This document shows, piece after piece, positions 39,539 to 51,356 of a stretch of DNA of 64,000 nt. Numbering within the stretch: position 1 is the first letter of the stretch; every line of letters starts with the position of its first letter. The stretch spans positions 1 to 64,000 of the forward strand of contig JAOPGA020000701.1 in assembly GCA_026419775.2 (NCBI GenBank). The letters are read 5' to 3'. The notes under the pieces are model-generated. The model was not told the DNA's origin and did not search any database. It saw nothing but the letters and a program-made list of their open reading frames with translations. The position numbers and the translations under genes are program-made. The DNA comes from Acrasis kona (Eukaryota; Heterolobosea; Eutetramitea; Acrasida; Acrasidae).

Positions 39539-42500
39539 TCTTTTGGTTTTGCTCTTGGTTCCACCTTTAAACTCAACTCCCACAACTCATCATCATTTTT
39601 ATTATTCTTAAATAGCTTTGGTAAAGAATCTCTCACGTAGGGCACCACCTCGAATTGATAAGGCTGCTGTTGATACTGCTTAATCTCCAAAATGATATTA
39701 CTAGTTTGTCTCCTCTTGAACACGTTAATCAAACCCTCTCTTATAAAATCAGGATTGCCATCTTCTATAAACACCAAGTCCTTCAAGTACATGGCCAACG
39801 GAGGAATGGCAGGTGGAGGAGCTCTAGCCAAAGCCTCTCTCATGTTCCTGCTGTTACCGCTCGTTTGATTGCAAAGAGCATTCAATTCGTTCAACACCGC
39901 CATCACATCCTGAGGTAACAACTCGAATGTTTTTTTCAAGCGATGAACGCTTGCATTTTGAAATCCAGTAATGATTTCGGTGACGCCATTGAAATTATTC
40001 ATCTCCCTCAACTCTTGCGCCACCTCCACGAACTTGACCATCAAGTTCTTGCGCATGCGAACGTCATCTTCGCTTAGTATGGTGGTGGCTACATAATTCA
40101 CCATATAGTTCCAACGCTCCGTCAACGCCACGATATTAGGGGCGAATAGTTTTTTACTTGGTTTGGTCCAAGCACCACTCAAACACTCCTTGGGTTCGAT
40201 TTTTTTGAAGTAATCGTATTCGGTGAGCGTCATTTGACGAGCAATTTCTCGAGACGGCCACGCTAATAAATCAAAGTCAACGTATGGATTAAAGTGTTTG
40301 CCCTTTGGATAAAGCGGCGGTGGAGCAGCGCTACTAAAGATGTGCTCCCTTGCAGCCTTTTCGTCATCGTTCATCAACTTGACGCTCAAAATCTTTTTTA
40401 GGTTTTTACAAAAGGTAGTAAAGGTTGGTATTTCGGAAGTGTCTTCCAAAAAGGTAACCAATCGACAAATCAAAGGATTATCAAAGTCATAAAAGTGTTT
40501 ATCCACCCATAACTTGATGGCATTGATCACTCTGAGGGTGACTTTATTGCCCTCCTGTGAATTCTCTCGATGAGAGTGCGTAAATCTTTGAATTAACTTT
40601 TCCATCAAGATGAATGGTTTGGTAAAGGAACGATAGGTCAAGAAGAAGATTTCTCTAAATTTTGGATCCATGTCCTTATCGCTAGTGACCCGCTCTATTA
40701 ATTTATCGAGCGTTGCAGCTTTGATTTGATTCTTATCTCGTAGGAAATTAGAATCGTCGTCCGGAATTTCTACGAAGGGAGTCACGCCTGATGTTAATTT
40801 TGCCAATTTGATTTCGTAAGGTCTCAATAAGCACTGAATGGCCATGTTGATGACGTGACTGTTATGATTCTTGAGAGGAAACTCTGCAAATTTCAAACAA
40901 ACGCCCAAGGAACTCTTCCATCGCAAATCTTTATCTGATTTACACATGGCTGGCGATAAGTGTTGTATGAAATCATAAAGTGCCGGCAAGAATAGCTTAT
41001 CGGTGATTTGAACGTCCATCACGTTCTTGTCGAGGAACTTTACGAACAGATCGACGCATTCGGCAATCACGGTGCTGTAACTACCTGGATCTTTGGACAT
41101 GACGCTCTTCATGCAAGTCATAAAGTGATTGAAAATGTCCAAACAAGATAATTTGAGAGATTGCCTGATGAATGTGATTTGATTTTCCAGATTGACCTGT
41201 AAGCAAGTGCTCAAGATTTTGATCAGATTGGAATTGAATTCTGGTCCTTGATTCACGAACCATTCTTCCCATTCGTCCTTGTTTCTATTCTTCATCAAGT
41301 GCACGCACAAGAGCGTGAATTTCATTTTGCTATTCTTGCTCATCTTTTTCATCTTGTTAAAATCTAAAATGATCTTTTCCATGAGCGGGAATGTAATTTT
41401 GGAAATTTCGTTTCTCATTTCGTCCGATTGATACTTTTCGTCATGATCCCATTTGGTGAACAAATCGCACGCAATGTTGATTGCCAAATCACATGCATCG
41501 GCTTCTAACAGTGATTTGTGAATCACGTCCATCACGAATTTGATGCCGAAGAAATCTTCGACGTGACTGCTGATCAGTATCAAATCGTTCAAATCTGCGA
41601 ATAATTTCACGAATTCCAATCGAATCTCCAAACACGATTCCTTCTTGATTTCGGTGATCAACATGTAATCTTCTAATAAATTTCTGACAAAATTGGGAAA
41701 TTTGGAATGGATTAATTTGGGCAGGCCGCACAATTGGAACAAATCTCTAGTGAAGAGCGCCATGTTCAAATTCACTCTTCTTCCCAACATTTTATCATCT
41801 TCGTTGGTGCTGACCAACAAATCTACAATTCTCTCTCCCACTCGATGTTGCAACGATCTCAAATTCTTGAACAATCTCGCATCGTCTCCGATTTGAATTC
41901 TAGAATCAACAATTGGATCGCCCTTCAAAATTTCCAAAGTGATGCTCTTGGCGATCAAATCATACAAAAACCAACTTAGTTCCAAACTAGTTCTCTCCGT
42001 GATTTCTTCGTCACATGAGTGATGATTGGAGTGACTCGAAGGAGATGATATGGAATTGAGTTGATTGGATTTGTTCTTGTCGGTCAAATTACCGACCACC
42101 GATTTGATTTTGGTAAAAACTGATTTGCCTCTATTCCTGGACGAAGTTCTCTTGTTGGTCAGAGGTAATTGAGGAGTAGCATTGGGTGCATTCGTGGCGG
42201 TCATGTTCACCACGACATCATCTTTGGTAGGTGTCGTTGGAGAATGAACAGAATTCGAATTTCTGCCAGTCGCCGCACCGGATCCATTCGTCACGTTTTC
42301 ATTCGTCACCACCACCACATCATCTTTTAAATTCGCAGTCCTCCTCTCTGCATCTCTCTTGTGCGAATTCCTAAAGAATTCGTCCCATAGTTCCACATAG
42401 GTATGATAACTTTGTTCGGCACCAGGTGGATTCTTATATAAATATTGAATGTAACTACTCAAGTATTTATTATCACGATCCCTAACGTTTTGATTAAAAT

Positions 42501-45500
42501 TGTATTTTTTGTAAACTCCCCTCACGACGCTTAATAACGTTTCGAAAGCAACGCTCAGCGCTCGATTACAAATATCGCTGTTGGTATCGTTTTCTTCGTC
42601 GTCATCGTTTGGATCGTCGTTGTTGGTCACTCCGATGCTCGGTCTACGTAACGTGGTGAGCGCCGCCAGAATGTTACCGTTCTGGTCCACTTGGGGCGAT
42701 TCCTCCCTTTTGGCGCGCTTTCCATTCACCATCACATATAATAACAAATTAATCAAGATGGGAGCATGTGGTATGATTTTTTCCCATTTCGTGAATTTTA
42801 ATTGTTCCATGGATGTGGTCGACCGAGGGATCAAGAAGAAATTAAAAAAGTTACTCAAGGTGACGGGTGCGCTGGAATTGGCGGGCGGCTTGTCCAGTAT
42901 CTTGCTGCTTGCTCTCAAGAACACAAACACCTTGTCGTCCTGTGGATATAGTGCCGATTTGAATAAAATGTAAAATCGAAAGATTTCTTTTCCGTTGCAA
43001 TGTGATTCCAATGGTGACGAATTGGGCGACGATGGAGATGACATTTGATTGGATCCTGATGATGACGATTTGGATCCATCGTGATGATCATTCTTTTTTG
43101 ATTCCGATCTCTTGTCTTGAATGCGTTCCAAGTAACCAGGTAACAATTGTTTGTAGATTGGAATCTTTTTGAATCCATCGCAAATGATTTGATCGGCATC
43201 GATAATCTTCAAAACACCGGTGCCCAAGTATTGTACGTCAGAGTCCTTAAATTCCGTAGGAATGTTCTCCGGTTGACCAGCATTCTTTTTGCCGGGCACA
43301 TTTACGTTATAAAATTCGAATAAAACGTGATGTGATTTGGTGAGAGGTACCGGTAGGTTGATTCTAAATTCGTCGATGAAATGTGGATAACGCTCCGAGT
43401 GCATCACCGAAGAGGTCAAGTGATCGCAATGCAATAGATTCTTATTTCTGGAATAACGATCGGGTATGCATCTCAATCCCATCACTTTTCCATTTTGAAA
43501 CGAATCATTGTCCATCAGTAATGTTCGAATCACAATGTTCTTGGCCTTGTTTCCAAAAGTGGTCATGTTCAAATTATCCGGATAAATGTATAATTCGTGA
43601 GAATAGGTCATGTTGAACGGAATCGATGGCGACGAGTAAATGGGTTGTACTTGGTGATATCGCTTGAACATTCGAGTCATGTCGTCAAATTCTTCCAATT
43701 CGTTCATCAATGCAAATGGACGAGCGATTCTGAATTGATTGTAGGATTCCTTTTCTTGAGCGGAAGCAATTCCTGGGGGAATCTCCATACACCAAATCTT
43801 CAATCTTGTTAAAATCCAATTCTTCCACCTCCAATAAAAAGTAACCGCCCACCATCTCTCTCTTCTTGTCTGGCAATAAGATTTCTCGATTCAGATCGAA
43901 TTTTGATTTTCCATTGTAGCACGTGGAATCGAAAGCGATCATGTTGGTTAGCGTTAATAATCCTTTTCGAATCTTTAATTGTTGATCCTCGCGCAATTGG
44001 ATAATGTTGGAGTAGTACGTGTGTTGATGAGGTTGGTGATTGTTGGGCGAGATTGGCGACGAGATGGAATTGGTGCTCGATGGAGATCCGTCGACTTCTT
44101 GATTGGAAGCGACCGATCTTCTAGTGTTGAAGCTGATCGAAGATCGTTCGCTGTTGCTTGATTTTTTTAAAGTGTCGACGACTGATTTACGAATGGTGTT
44201 CGCTCCTGACATTTCATTTTGTGGGGAGGCTACCTTTGGTACGTAATTGGGATTGATTTCAACTTCGTATAGGGGTTCGTAGCTCCACATGAGAGGCATG
44301 CGGAAACGTGGTGTTGTGTCCCATGCTTCTTTGATTTTGGAGAATACTGCACTCTGAAATAATGTTAGTGAGTGGTGTCATGTAAAACGTACCTTTGCTG
44401 TTTCTTTGCGATCCTTGCTTTTGGTGTAATTGTCTTTTCCTCCTCCCTGTTGCAATACCTTCTCAACAAAAATGATTACGTAAATGTTTGGGTTTGGTTC
44501 CTCGACGGTGAATATGGCTTGTTGAATCTCTTCTTCTGATTGCATTTCCAGGGGAAGTGATTTTATACTGACTTGGTTCAAAACTATGACAGAACGTTAG
44601 AATGTTTGCATGAAGAATTACGAACCTTTCCGATCGGTGTTGACCGCATAATAAAAGTTTTCGCTAACTCTACATCCTTTTGCTGTATTGTACAAGAAGA
44701 TGGTGACGAACAATGGTTCTAGTTTGCCAGCATCAAGTTTAAACTTTTGTAAAGTGAAAAGGAGCCTCTTCTCAAGCGGCTTGGGAGCAAAAGGAGGACA
44801 CGCCTTAGACTTCCTGTCAACCATCGGGGATAGTTCCATGGGTTCGTAGTTGAAACTTGGATCGTTGATACTGAGAATTCTTTTGGTGACCTGAAGATGA
44901 AAGGTTAGTTGTATTGATAGCGAACAATCTTACGTCATCAAACACATGTTCTGGATCTATAATTTCAGAGCAAGTATCGTAGTCTTCGATATTCTCAGGA
45001 CTTGAAGCGAGTGTCAAGCTGCTTCTTGCGTGTTCCTCGTCAAAAATCATTGAAGGCGCCCTTCTCTCGTTGAAGCTATTATCGGGATCACTTCCTGTCG
45101 CCTTTCGCTCTTGGTCATCCTCCATTCTCAGGATGCTCATTGAACTAGGAGTCATACTTCCAAAGGCTCCTGCTGGGGGCGGAGTACTCCCAGGGTTGGT
45201 GGGAACTTCACTCAATCTATTACTCGGTGCACTATCTAGACCACCAATAACGCGTGACTTTTGTTCGATGTCCTCGTCTAGATTTCTTCTCACGTATTCA
45301 TTATTAACAATGACTTCGGTCGTTTGCCTCTCGTAAAGATGAGAATAGGCATATTGTAAGTGAGGGTCTAAGTTTCCCATTTCTTTTAAAACGTTAGGGT
45401 GCTCATATTCTTTGAGTAAACATTCTGGTAGTGTTGTGGTTTGTAATACTATTGCGTCATCTCTTAGAGGGAACAAGCTCTCTAATATTGTTTTAGGATT

Positions 45501-45818
45501 GTAACAAGAAGATGTTAACTTACTGTCTACTGTTTTGCGCGAGGGTTCCCCAGTTAGTGTGGACTTGCTTCTTGCTTTTTGTTTCTTCTTGTTCTCACTT
45601 TCGTTGTAAATGTTTAAAATGCAGGTGAAGATTGCGTTTGGGAAATTCCGTATGTTCGATGCAAACTCATTCAAGTCGATTACATCTGGAATTTCTTCCT
45701 CAACTACCGACAAGATATCGTCTTCCGTGTTAGTGTTGATCGATAATTTATCAGCATCCCTAGGAGAATTCTCCATATTTTTACAGAGTGGTGAATCAGG
45801 TGGTGTATTAGACGACAT
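39535..45818 (-). CDS. DOCK-type (DHR-1) protein fused to a CDC25 RasGEF domain
   Basis: Five exons (45818-44934, 44890-44626, 44583-44393, 44353-43793, 43749-39535) with introns of 43, 42, 39 and 43 nt give 2038 aa. The N-terminal third is DOCK-like: LEPLFVTIFLYNTAKGCRVS with ENFYYAVN, then QVSIKSLPLE and IYVIIFVEKVLQQG. A DHR-1 lipid-binding domain follows at about residues 684-860 (HELYIYPDNLN, FIDEFRINLPVPLTKSHHVL, FKKIPIYKQLLPGYL). A helical body leads not to DHR-2 but to a RasGEF_N domain (about 1630, REIFFLTYRSFTKPF) and a CDC25 catalytic domain (about 1790-2010: DLLAWPSREIARQMTLTEYD, FNGVTEIITGFQNASVHRLK). It should activate a Ras/Rap GTPase at phosphoinositide-rich membranes. Both halves are clear from motifs. 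Confidence 0.88.
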
Positions 45819-46119
45819 CTAATCACCAAACAACAAGTTATCGGATTGTATGGACTTGTCGGTTTGAAAGAGTTTAACCTGTCAGATGTTACCGTCTAGT
45901 TGACTTTTACGACACGTCAATGTCAAGCAATCTAAAACCAGCCATATTTGATGAGTGCATAATACACCATATCATATGCTAATTCATTTATAGAAGATAC
46001 ACAACCTACAATTTGTTTCCGAAGGAATACAACATGTCTTTGAATGAAGAATTAAAATTACTGTCGTGTAATTAATTATATTGATTAGTATTGTTTTATG
46101 TAGAATTGCCTTCAACCTC
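45819..46119. other. Intergenic, nothing recognised
   Basis: About 300 bp upstream of the DOCK-RasGEF start and downstream of the broken membrane-protein gene (both minus). AT-rich, no ORF. Confidence 0.4.
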
Positions 46120-46901
46120 TTATATAATATAATATAACTTTAATTTAGATTTGCATTGTAGCCAATTCTTAATGGAGGCGTCTGTTTCACCTAACAATAA
46201 GAGTATGGAACGAGAAACAGCCAAAACATTGTAAGAGACAGTAGTGTACGATGTTACTTCTGATATAGTACAGGATGAGATCTTGCTCACTTCTGCTTTG
46301 GCCTCACCTACCAATTTAATGGCATTCAGAATCTTCTCCCTTTCTTCTCCTGTAGCATTCTCCAAAGCACTGCTGATTCATGTAGCTGCATATTGCCTCT
46401 GCTCTTCTACATCAAACTTGCGCTTTCACCCAATTGCTATCAAAACAACCAGCATGATAATAAATGCCAACAAAAAGCACCCAAATACTACACCTAACAC
46501 AATACCAACTATCATGCCTGTATAATTCGGTCTACTCACTACTGGTTTTGGATCCAATGCACCAGCAGTTCCTAAATTATACTTTGAATAAAATTTGACT
46601 TCCATAGTAAGTTATACTAATCGAAGCATTGTTATTTGGTCGACGATGATTGCTTGCCGTCACGAGAGGTCACTATATTAGCTAAGCTTACATAAATATA
46701 AGATTGTTCGGTAATTAGGGCATTAACCAAACTTCCATCCGTAATATAACTATATCCTTCGGAGATAACTTTATTCTTAACGTCAACTAAATGTGAAGCA
46801 CATCGAGATGCTCCAGCATCGACTGCACTCACTATGGTTTTTACTAACAACTTGACGCTAATTATAGTCTGATCTGTTGCACCCAAGTTACAATGAACCA
46901 C
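46120..46901 (-). pseudogene. Broken single-pass membrane protein gene
   Basis: Three pieces read in order on the minus strand. The first is an extracytoplasmic-looking part (46901-46632, VDAGASRCASHLVDVKNKVI). After a frame change comes a segment ending in a TM helix (MIVGIVLGVVFGCFLLAFII, about 46600-46430). In the same frame, a cytosolic part interrupted by two TGA codons follows (GERE...AIKLVGEAKAEVSKISS) to 46120. Both TGA codons fall where Trp would read naturally. Other genes here use TGA as stop, so these are more likely TGG-to-TGA mutations. The start overlaps the end of the cyclophilin gene by 14 bp. No family recognised. Confidence 0.45.
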
Positions 46902-47651
46902 AGTCCTTTATTGAAATATTCTGTGTTGGCTGTCCATTCTCGGTCCCTGTCCTATTAATTTTATCCAAAACTTCTTTTCCTTCCACCACTTTCCCAAACA
47001 CAACGTACTTTCCATCAAGTTTTGGTTGTGGCCCGAAAGTAATGAAGAATTGAGATGTGTTCGAGTTCTTTCCAGAGTTGGCCATCGAGACGACACCAGC
47101 TGCGTCGTGTTTCAACTTTAAACCGCCCTTGTCGTCATTAAATTTCTTGTTCCAAATGGACTCACCACCTGATCCATCACCTCTTGTAAAGTCGCCACCT
47201 TGAAACATGAAGTCTTTCTGTACTCTGTGGATGACGCAATTTTTATAGTAGAGCTCGTACTTGGCTGGGTTAGAGCTTTTATTCTTTAATTCACCAGTAC
47301 ATAAAGCTTTAAAGTTCTCACACGCTTTTGGGGAATCCTTTGTGAGTAGTTCAATGACTATGCGACCTGCATGTAGGGAATTTGGCTCCTCCAAAAGAAT
47401 GTTACCATCTTTTGATGATGGATCAGTTTGATATAATTGTAATATGGTTTCTTTGCCCGTTTCATCTAGAGCCTTTAAAAATGTTAATGATTCATGGGAA
47501 CAGAACAACGTACATTAACGTTTGTTCCTAAACCATAAGAATTTCCGACCTTGTTAACAAACTTCTTCCCACGTTCATACTCCTCTACTTGTTTTTTATA
47601 TTGTTCCTGGTCCCCAATGTTGATGTCAAGAAATACTTTGGTTGAGTTCAT
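46888..47651 (-). CDS. Cyclophilin-type peptidyl-prolyl cis-trans isomerase
   Basis: Two exons (47651-47514, 47472-46888) with a 41-nt intron give 240 aa. The cyclophilin domain shows RIVIELLTKDSPKACENFKA, CVIHRVQKDFMFQGGDFT (catalytic Arg; FMFQGGDF), GVVSMANSGKNSNTSQFFIT and GKYVVFGKVVEGKEVL. The active-site Trp found in human CypA is not obvious (LDGKYVVFGKV retains the loop with K-Y). The extra N-terminal region of about 75 residues carries a short helical stretch (DINIGDQEQYKKQVEEYERG). A cytosolic or nuclear foldase is likely. Confidence 0.9.
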
Positions 47652-47906
47652 TCCTTTACAAAGTTTTAAACAACAAACAACAGCCTAGTTTTTGACCGTA
47701 ATGTTAATGCAACGTCCATGAATAGGAGACTGAGGAATACTGTGAAATTTGTTGAACAATTTGAACACACATGAGAATCGCTGCTCCTATTTTGCCTCTA
47801 ATAGCTGCAACAGTGAAACAATGTGATAGCTGAGAACAATGCAAGTTTTATGATGAAAACTCAAAAAAAAATTTACATGAACATTCAAGTTAAAAGCATA
47901 ATTTAA

Positions 47907-48893
47907 TCAATACCACCTAAAAGGCCAAGTGGGAAGCTTCATAACAACCCAATTATAAGGGCTAAATGACAACGAGTGTGCGCCCCATGACCCTAAGCTC
48001 TTATTCACGGAGTCATCATCAAACGCCTCTTCAAAATTATCTTTATTTCCCTTCAAGTAATGCGTCTTCTCCATCAAGGTTCCAAAGTATACCATACTCT
48101 TGTCGAGTATGCTTGGGAAGATGGACTGAAGCTTCGATAGTACAGAAGCAGCGAGACCAACGTATAATTCCTTGGTGGGGAATTGAGCAGCGTACAAGAT
48201 GCACTCTGCGGCGACGTTTGGAGTATAAATAAGTGGTGGACCGGCGTACTTGTATTTACCGTCATCGACTTTAACTCTTGCTTTGTCGTAGAATGGAGTA
48301 TCCATGGTGGGGGGAATAATCTCCGTCACCGTTACACCAGCGTCGTCTCTGTATAATTCCATGCGAAGAGCCTCAATTGTGCCCTTGATTGCATGCTTTG
48401 ATGTTGCGTATAGGCCATGGTTTATCACACTACGGCGACCCTCTACGCTACCTAGAATAATGAGAGCACCCTTGGTTCTCTTCAAGTGAGGGATGGACGT
48501 CCAAATTGTACGAAGAACACCCATGTAATTCACGTCCATAATTTGTTTCGCCTCTTCTTCTGTGGTATCTTCAACATTTGCTACGATTAGCACTGCTGCT
48601 GTATGAACCCAAGTGTCTATTTTCCCAAATACTGCTATTGCTCTGTTGGCCACTGCCTCTAACTGTTCTCTTTCCTTGACGTCGCATGTTAGGCCGACAA
48701 CATTGTGAGATCCTGGACCTTGAATGTCTTTTATCTCTTCTACAAGCGTTTGTATCCCATGCTTGCTTCTAGCAGCGACCACAATTTGTGACCCCGCCCT
48801 TGCAAATTGCAATGCAGTTTCTCTACCAATACCGCTGCTTGCTCCAATTATAACGACCGTTTGTTGATCTAATGGCTTGTGTTGTGTAATCAT
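47907..48893 (-). CDS. Classical short-chain dehydrogenase/reductase
   Basis: 328 aa from ATG 48893, single exon. The NAD(P)-binding TVVIIGASSGIGRETALQFA, the HTAAVL segment in place of NNAG, the catalytic Ser in IILGSVEGRRS, and YATSKHAIKG with the Tyr and Lys of the YxxxK motif are all present. A C-terminal extension of about 100 residues holds aromatic hydrophobic stretches (KTHYLKGNKDN ... PYNWVVMKLPTWPFRWY) unlike typical 250-residue enzymes. The layout resembles bacterial membrane-associated SDRs. Arg39-like basic residue after strand 2 (AARSKHG) favours NADP. Substrate unknown. Confidence 0.85.
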   Translation of the reverse strand: MITQHKPLDQQTVVIIGASSGIGRETALQFARAGSQIVVAARSKHGIQTLVEEIKDIQGPGSHNVVGLTCDVKEREQLEAVANRAIAVFGKIDTWVHTAAVLIVANVEDTTEEEAKQIMDVNYMGVLRTIWTSIPHLKRTKGALIILGSVEGRRSVINHGLYATSKHAIKGTIEALRMELYRDDAGVTVTEIIPPTMDTPFYDKARVKVDDGKYKYAGPPLIYTPNVAAECILYAAQFPTKELYVGLAASVLSKLQSIFPSILDKSMVYFGTLMEKTHYLKGNKDNFEEAFDDDSVNKSLGSWGAHSLSFSPYNWVVMKLPTWPFRWY

Positions 48894-49090
48894 TGTGTTT
48901 TTTGTTTGTCGGACACGATCAAAAAAGAAAGTTATTTAAACCAAGGGTATTATCATAATTTTAGAAGCTTTATAATTATTCTTAGAATACGGAACGACAC
49001 AAACGATCCGACGACAAAACAGAAGCAATAATTTGAAATTTCAGCTCAACATTTTTCTTTAACAAAACAGATTAGCGAATATATTTTTTA

Positions 49091-50130
49091 TTAGCCAATG
49101 GTTTCAGACAAATAACGTATTACGCGCTCAGAAGTTCTATACACATCAGACCATGATCTCTTCATAAAGATACTCAACCCAGGAGCAATCTTCTGTAATA
49201 TGTACATTGAAAGCCATAAAATGTTTACGTATAAGAAGGCAGCGAACCAAAGAATGTTTTTAATTCCTTTTATAGGGACCGACGAAAATGTTAATAATTT
49301 GTAGTATAAAAGTAACCTATTGTTGTGAATTCTTAGTGATGTTATTTTGTTTGACTTACAGTTTAAAATACACGGAAGGCTTTTTCCATTTTAAATACAT
49401 TGCGAGCGTAAACAAGTGATATTTTACTAACTTTGCGACGATTTTATACCTTAGTCTGATCTTGTAAAAATTCTTTTGTATTGTCTCATCTAGAAGAAAG
49501 CAGTAGTATCTATAGAGTGTGAATGATTAGCAGAAAAAATGAACGTACAGTATGTGTGGCGCAATTTTGGTATTAAACACGCTGTGTATATATACGGTTG
49601 TTAGGAGTGATGCAACGGAAATTGTCGCAAATACTCCAAAAATGTTATCTACTGAGCGCAGACTCATGCTTGCGAAAAAGGAAATGTTTGGATGATTTGC
49701 AATCTCTTCAGGTAGACTTTCGAATGTTTTTTTCTCTGGTTTGCGACTTTTGGGAATTATTACACCGAGTACATATTGTGCCCAGTTTTTTAAAGATTGT
49801 GAACTCGTTTGCTCCTCATTCACATCTTCGTCTTCCTCCTCCATTATGAAATATACTCGCTCTATAATACTGATTAATCTATTCCAGACCTAAAAATTGT
49901 CAAGAGTTAAAGAGTTTATTAATTACCTCTTGTATCGACATTCCTTTATTCTCATCCTTTTCGATAAAATGAAGTAAATCAGCCTTCAACTTGTCTCTAG
50001 CTGTATTTATAGCAGCTGTTCTAGTAGCCACAGTATGATTGTGCGCTAAGGTCTCATTATGATGAGTCGAGATAGGTCTTATGTGAGACTTGATCACATT
50101 CAACCTTCTTTGCACTTGGCACTGTTCCAT
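49091..50130 (-). CDS. Multi-pass membrane protein of unknown function, four exons
   Basis: Exons 50130-49927, 49889-49549, 49509-49360 and 49316-49091, with introns of 37, 39 and 43 nt, give 306 aa. The N-terminal 70 residues are soluble and basic. An acidic stretch (MEEEDEDVNEEQ) is followed by hydrophobic helices around GVFATISVASLLTTVYIHSV, IAPHILYYCFLL, YHLFTLAMYL and NILWFAAFLYVNILWLSMYI. The layout recalls organelle-shaping proteins of ER or peroxisome, but I cannot name a family. An alternative in-frame ATG at 50175 would overlap the divergent neighbour, so I prefer 50130, only 34 bp from the neighbour's first ATG. Confidence 0.65.
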
Positions 50131-50164
50131 ATAATTTACAAAAGATTGGTCACCAGAAAGACAA

Positions 50165-51244
50165 ATGAACAGCATATTGAGGATTTTTTTATTATTTTTT
50201 CTATATACTCGATCAGACTTTCTCTACGCCAGATTATCAAACACATGTATCAACATATTATCGCTGGGGGATACTTTAAACTGTGTGATGAAACATTTAC
50301 CGAGAAGAAATCACTTTACACAAGAAAAGCAATACACGACACCAAGCGACGAACAAATTGATGAATGGCAAAACCTTACTCAACAGTTAATGCTTACACA
50401 AACCATCAAGCAGTGCGAAGAATTATCTACATCAATATCATTATTAAAAGATCTATATGTATCATCTCCAATTGTTGACCATACCGGTAAATATTGCGTA
50501 CTGCTCGAAGGCAGAACTGAAAATGTACTTGGGTGGGGAACTCTCGTAAAGAAACTAGAAGAAAACCGCACCAGCAAAACTGATCTACACATTTCTGTTG
50601 CTCATCCTATTACTGATGGATATGTCTTTGAACAAGGATTCAACATTTTTACAAGCTTACCTATGGCCAGGTCACTTTTACTTGCTGGGACCACAAGAGA
50701 TGCTTCGTTAAAGAACAGTTCATGCCAACCGAAAAATTTTGAAACAGATGCTGCCCATAACGTCAGGTCTTTATTTCATCATACAGTGGTTTCAACTGCT
50801 CAACTTTATCATGTAAAAACGTTTTCAAATAAATTACTTCATGTTCAATTCCACGGTATGGCGGAGACAAGTTGTCCTGGTATCACAGCCTTCATGACAA
50901 GGGGTGCCAAAAACCAAACCGTGGTTGATGACAGGATGGAGAGGATCATGAGGTCTTTGATTAGGAGAGCAAAAGAAAATTTAAAACAGGACTGGAAAGT
51001 TGGTACGTTGGGAGACGAATGTAATTTAAGTGGCTTAAGTAATGTACAGGGCCGTGTCTTGAACACAATCAACACTTACCATCCATCAAACATTTGCAAT
51101 AAAAATTCTCCTTCCTCTGTTGGTACTTTTATCCATATTGAACAAAAAATGGTCAGCAGAGATGCTCATACCACTTGGGTTCAAGCGTTATCTGATACCC
51201 TCGAAAGTAAGTCTTTATTAGTCAAGCCCCACCGCAATCGTTGA
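50165..51244 (+). CDS. Secreted protein of unknown function, possible amidohydrolase fold
   Basis: 359 aa from ATG 50165. The N-terminus (MNSILRIFLLFFLYTRSDFL) is a plausible signal sequence. A start at ATG 50288 would remove it and widen the gap to the divergent gene. Histidine/acid motifs are spread as in N-formylglutamate amidohydrolase or poly-gamma-glutamate hydrolase folds (NFETDAAHNVRSLFHH, LHVQFHGMAETSCPG, GTFIHIEQKMV), but this is only a hint. There is no close family I can name. Stop at 51242, about 110 bp before the PKB gene. Confidence 0.5.
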   Translation: MNSILRIFLLFFLYTRSDFLYARLSNTCINILSLGDTLNCVMKHLPRRNHFTQEKQYTTPSDEQIDEWQNLTQQLMLTQTIKQCEELSTSISLLKDLYVSSPIVDHTGKYCVLLEGRTENVLGWGTLVKKLEENRTSKTDLHISVAHPITDGYVFEQGFNIFTSLPMARSLLLAGTTRDASLKNSSCQPKNFETDAAHNVRSLFHHTVVSTAQLYHVKTFSNKLLHVQFHGMAETSCPGITAFMTRGAKNQTVVDDRMERIMRSLIRRAKENLKQDWKVGTLGDECNLSGLSNVQGRVLNTINTYHPSNICNKNSPSSVGTFIHIEQKMVSRDAHTTWVQALSDTLESKSLLVKPHRNR

Positions 51245-51356
51245 CCATGGCTAATTTGATTTACGAACCGCTTACAAAATCTGAAGGGTTTAGCTTGTCT
51301 CCTGTCAGATCAACATGTCAACGCCAATAAACAAAAAATTCTAAAACTTCATCAGC

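Noticed and set aside
43750-43792. Frameshift in the DOCK-RasGEF gene
   Set aside because: A 43-nt GT-AG intron with matching phase explains the change of frame.
46120-46620. TGA decoded as tryptophan or selenocysteine
   Set aside because: Other genes (for example the ArfGAP-C2 gene) end in TGA, and no second example of internal TGA in an intact gene was seen.
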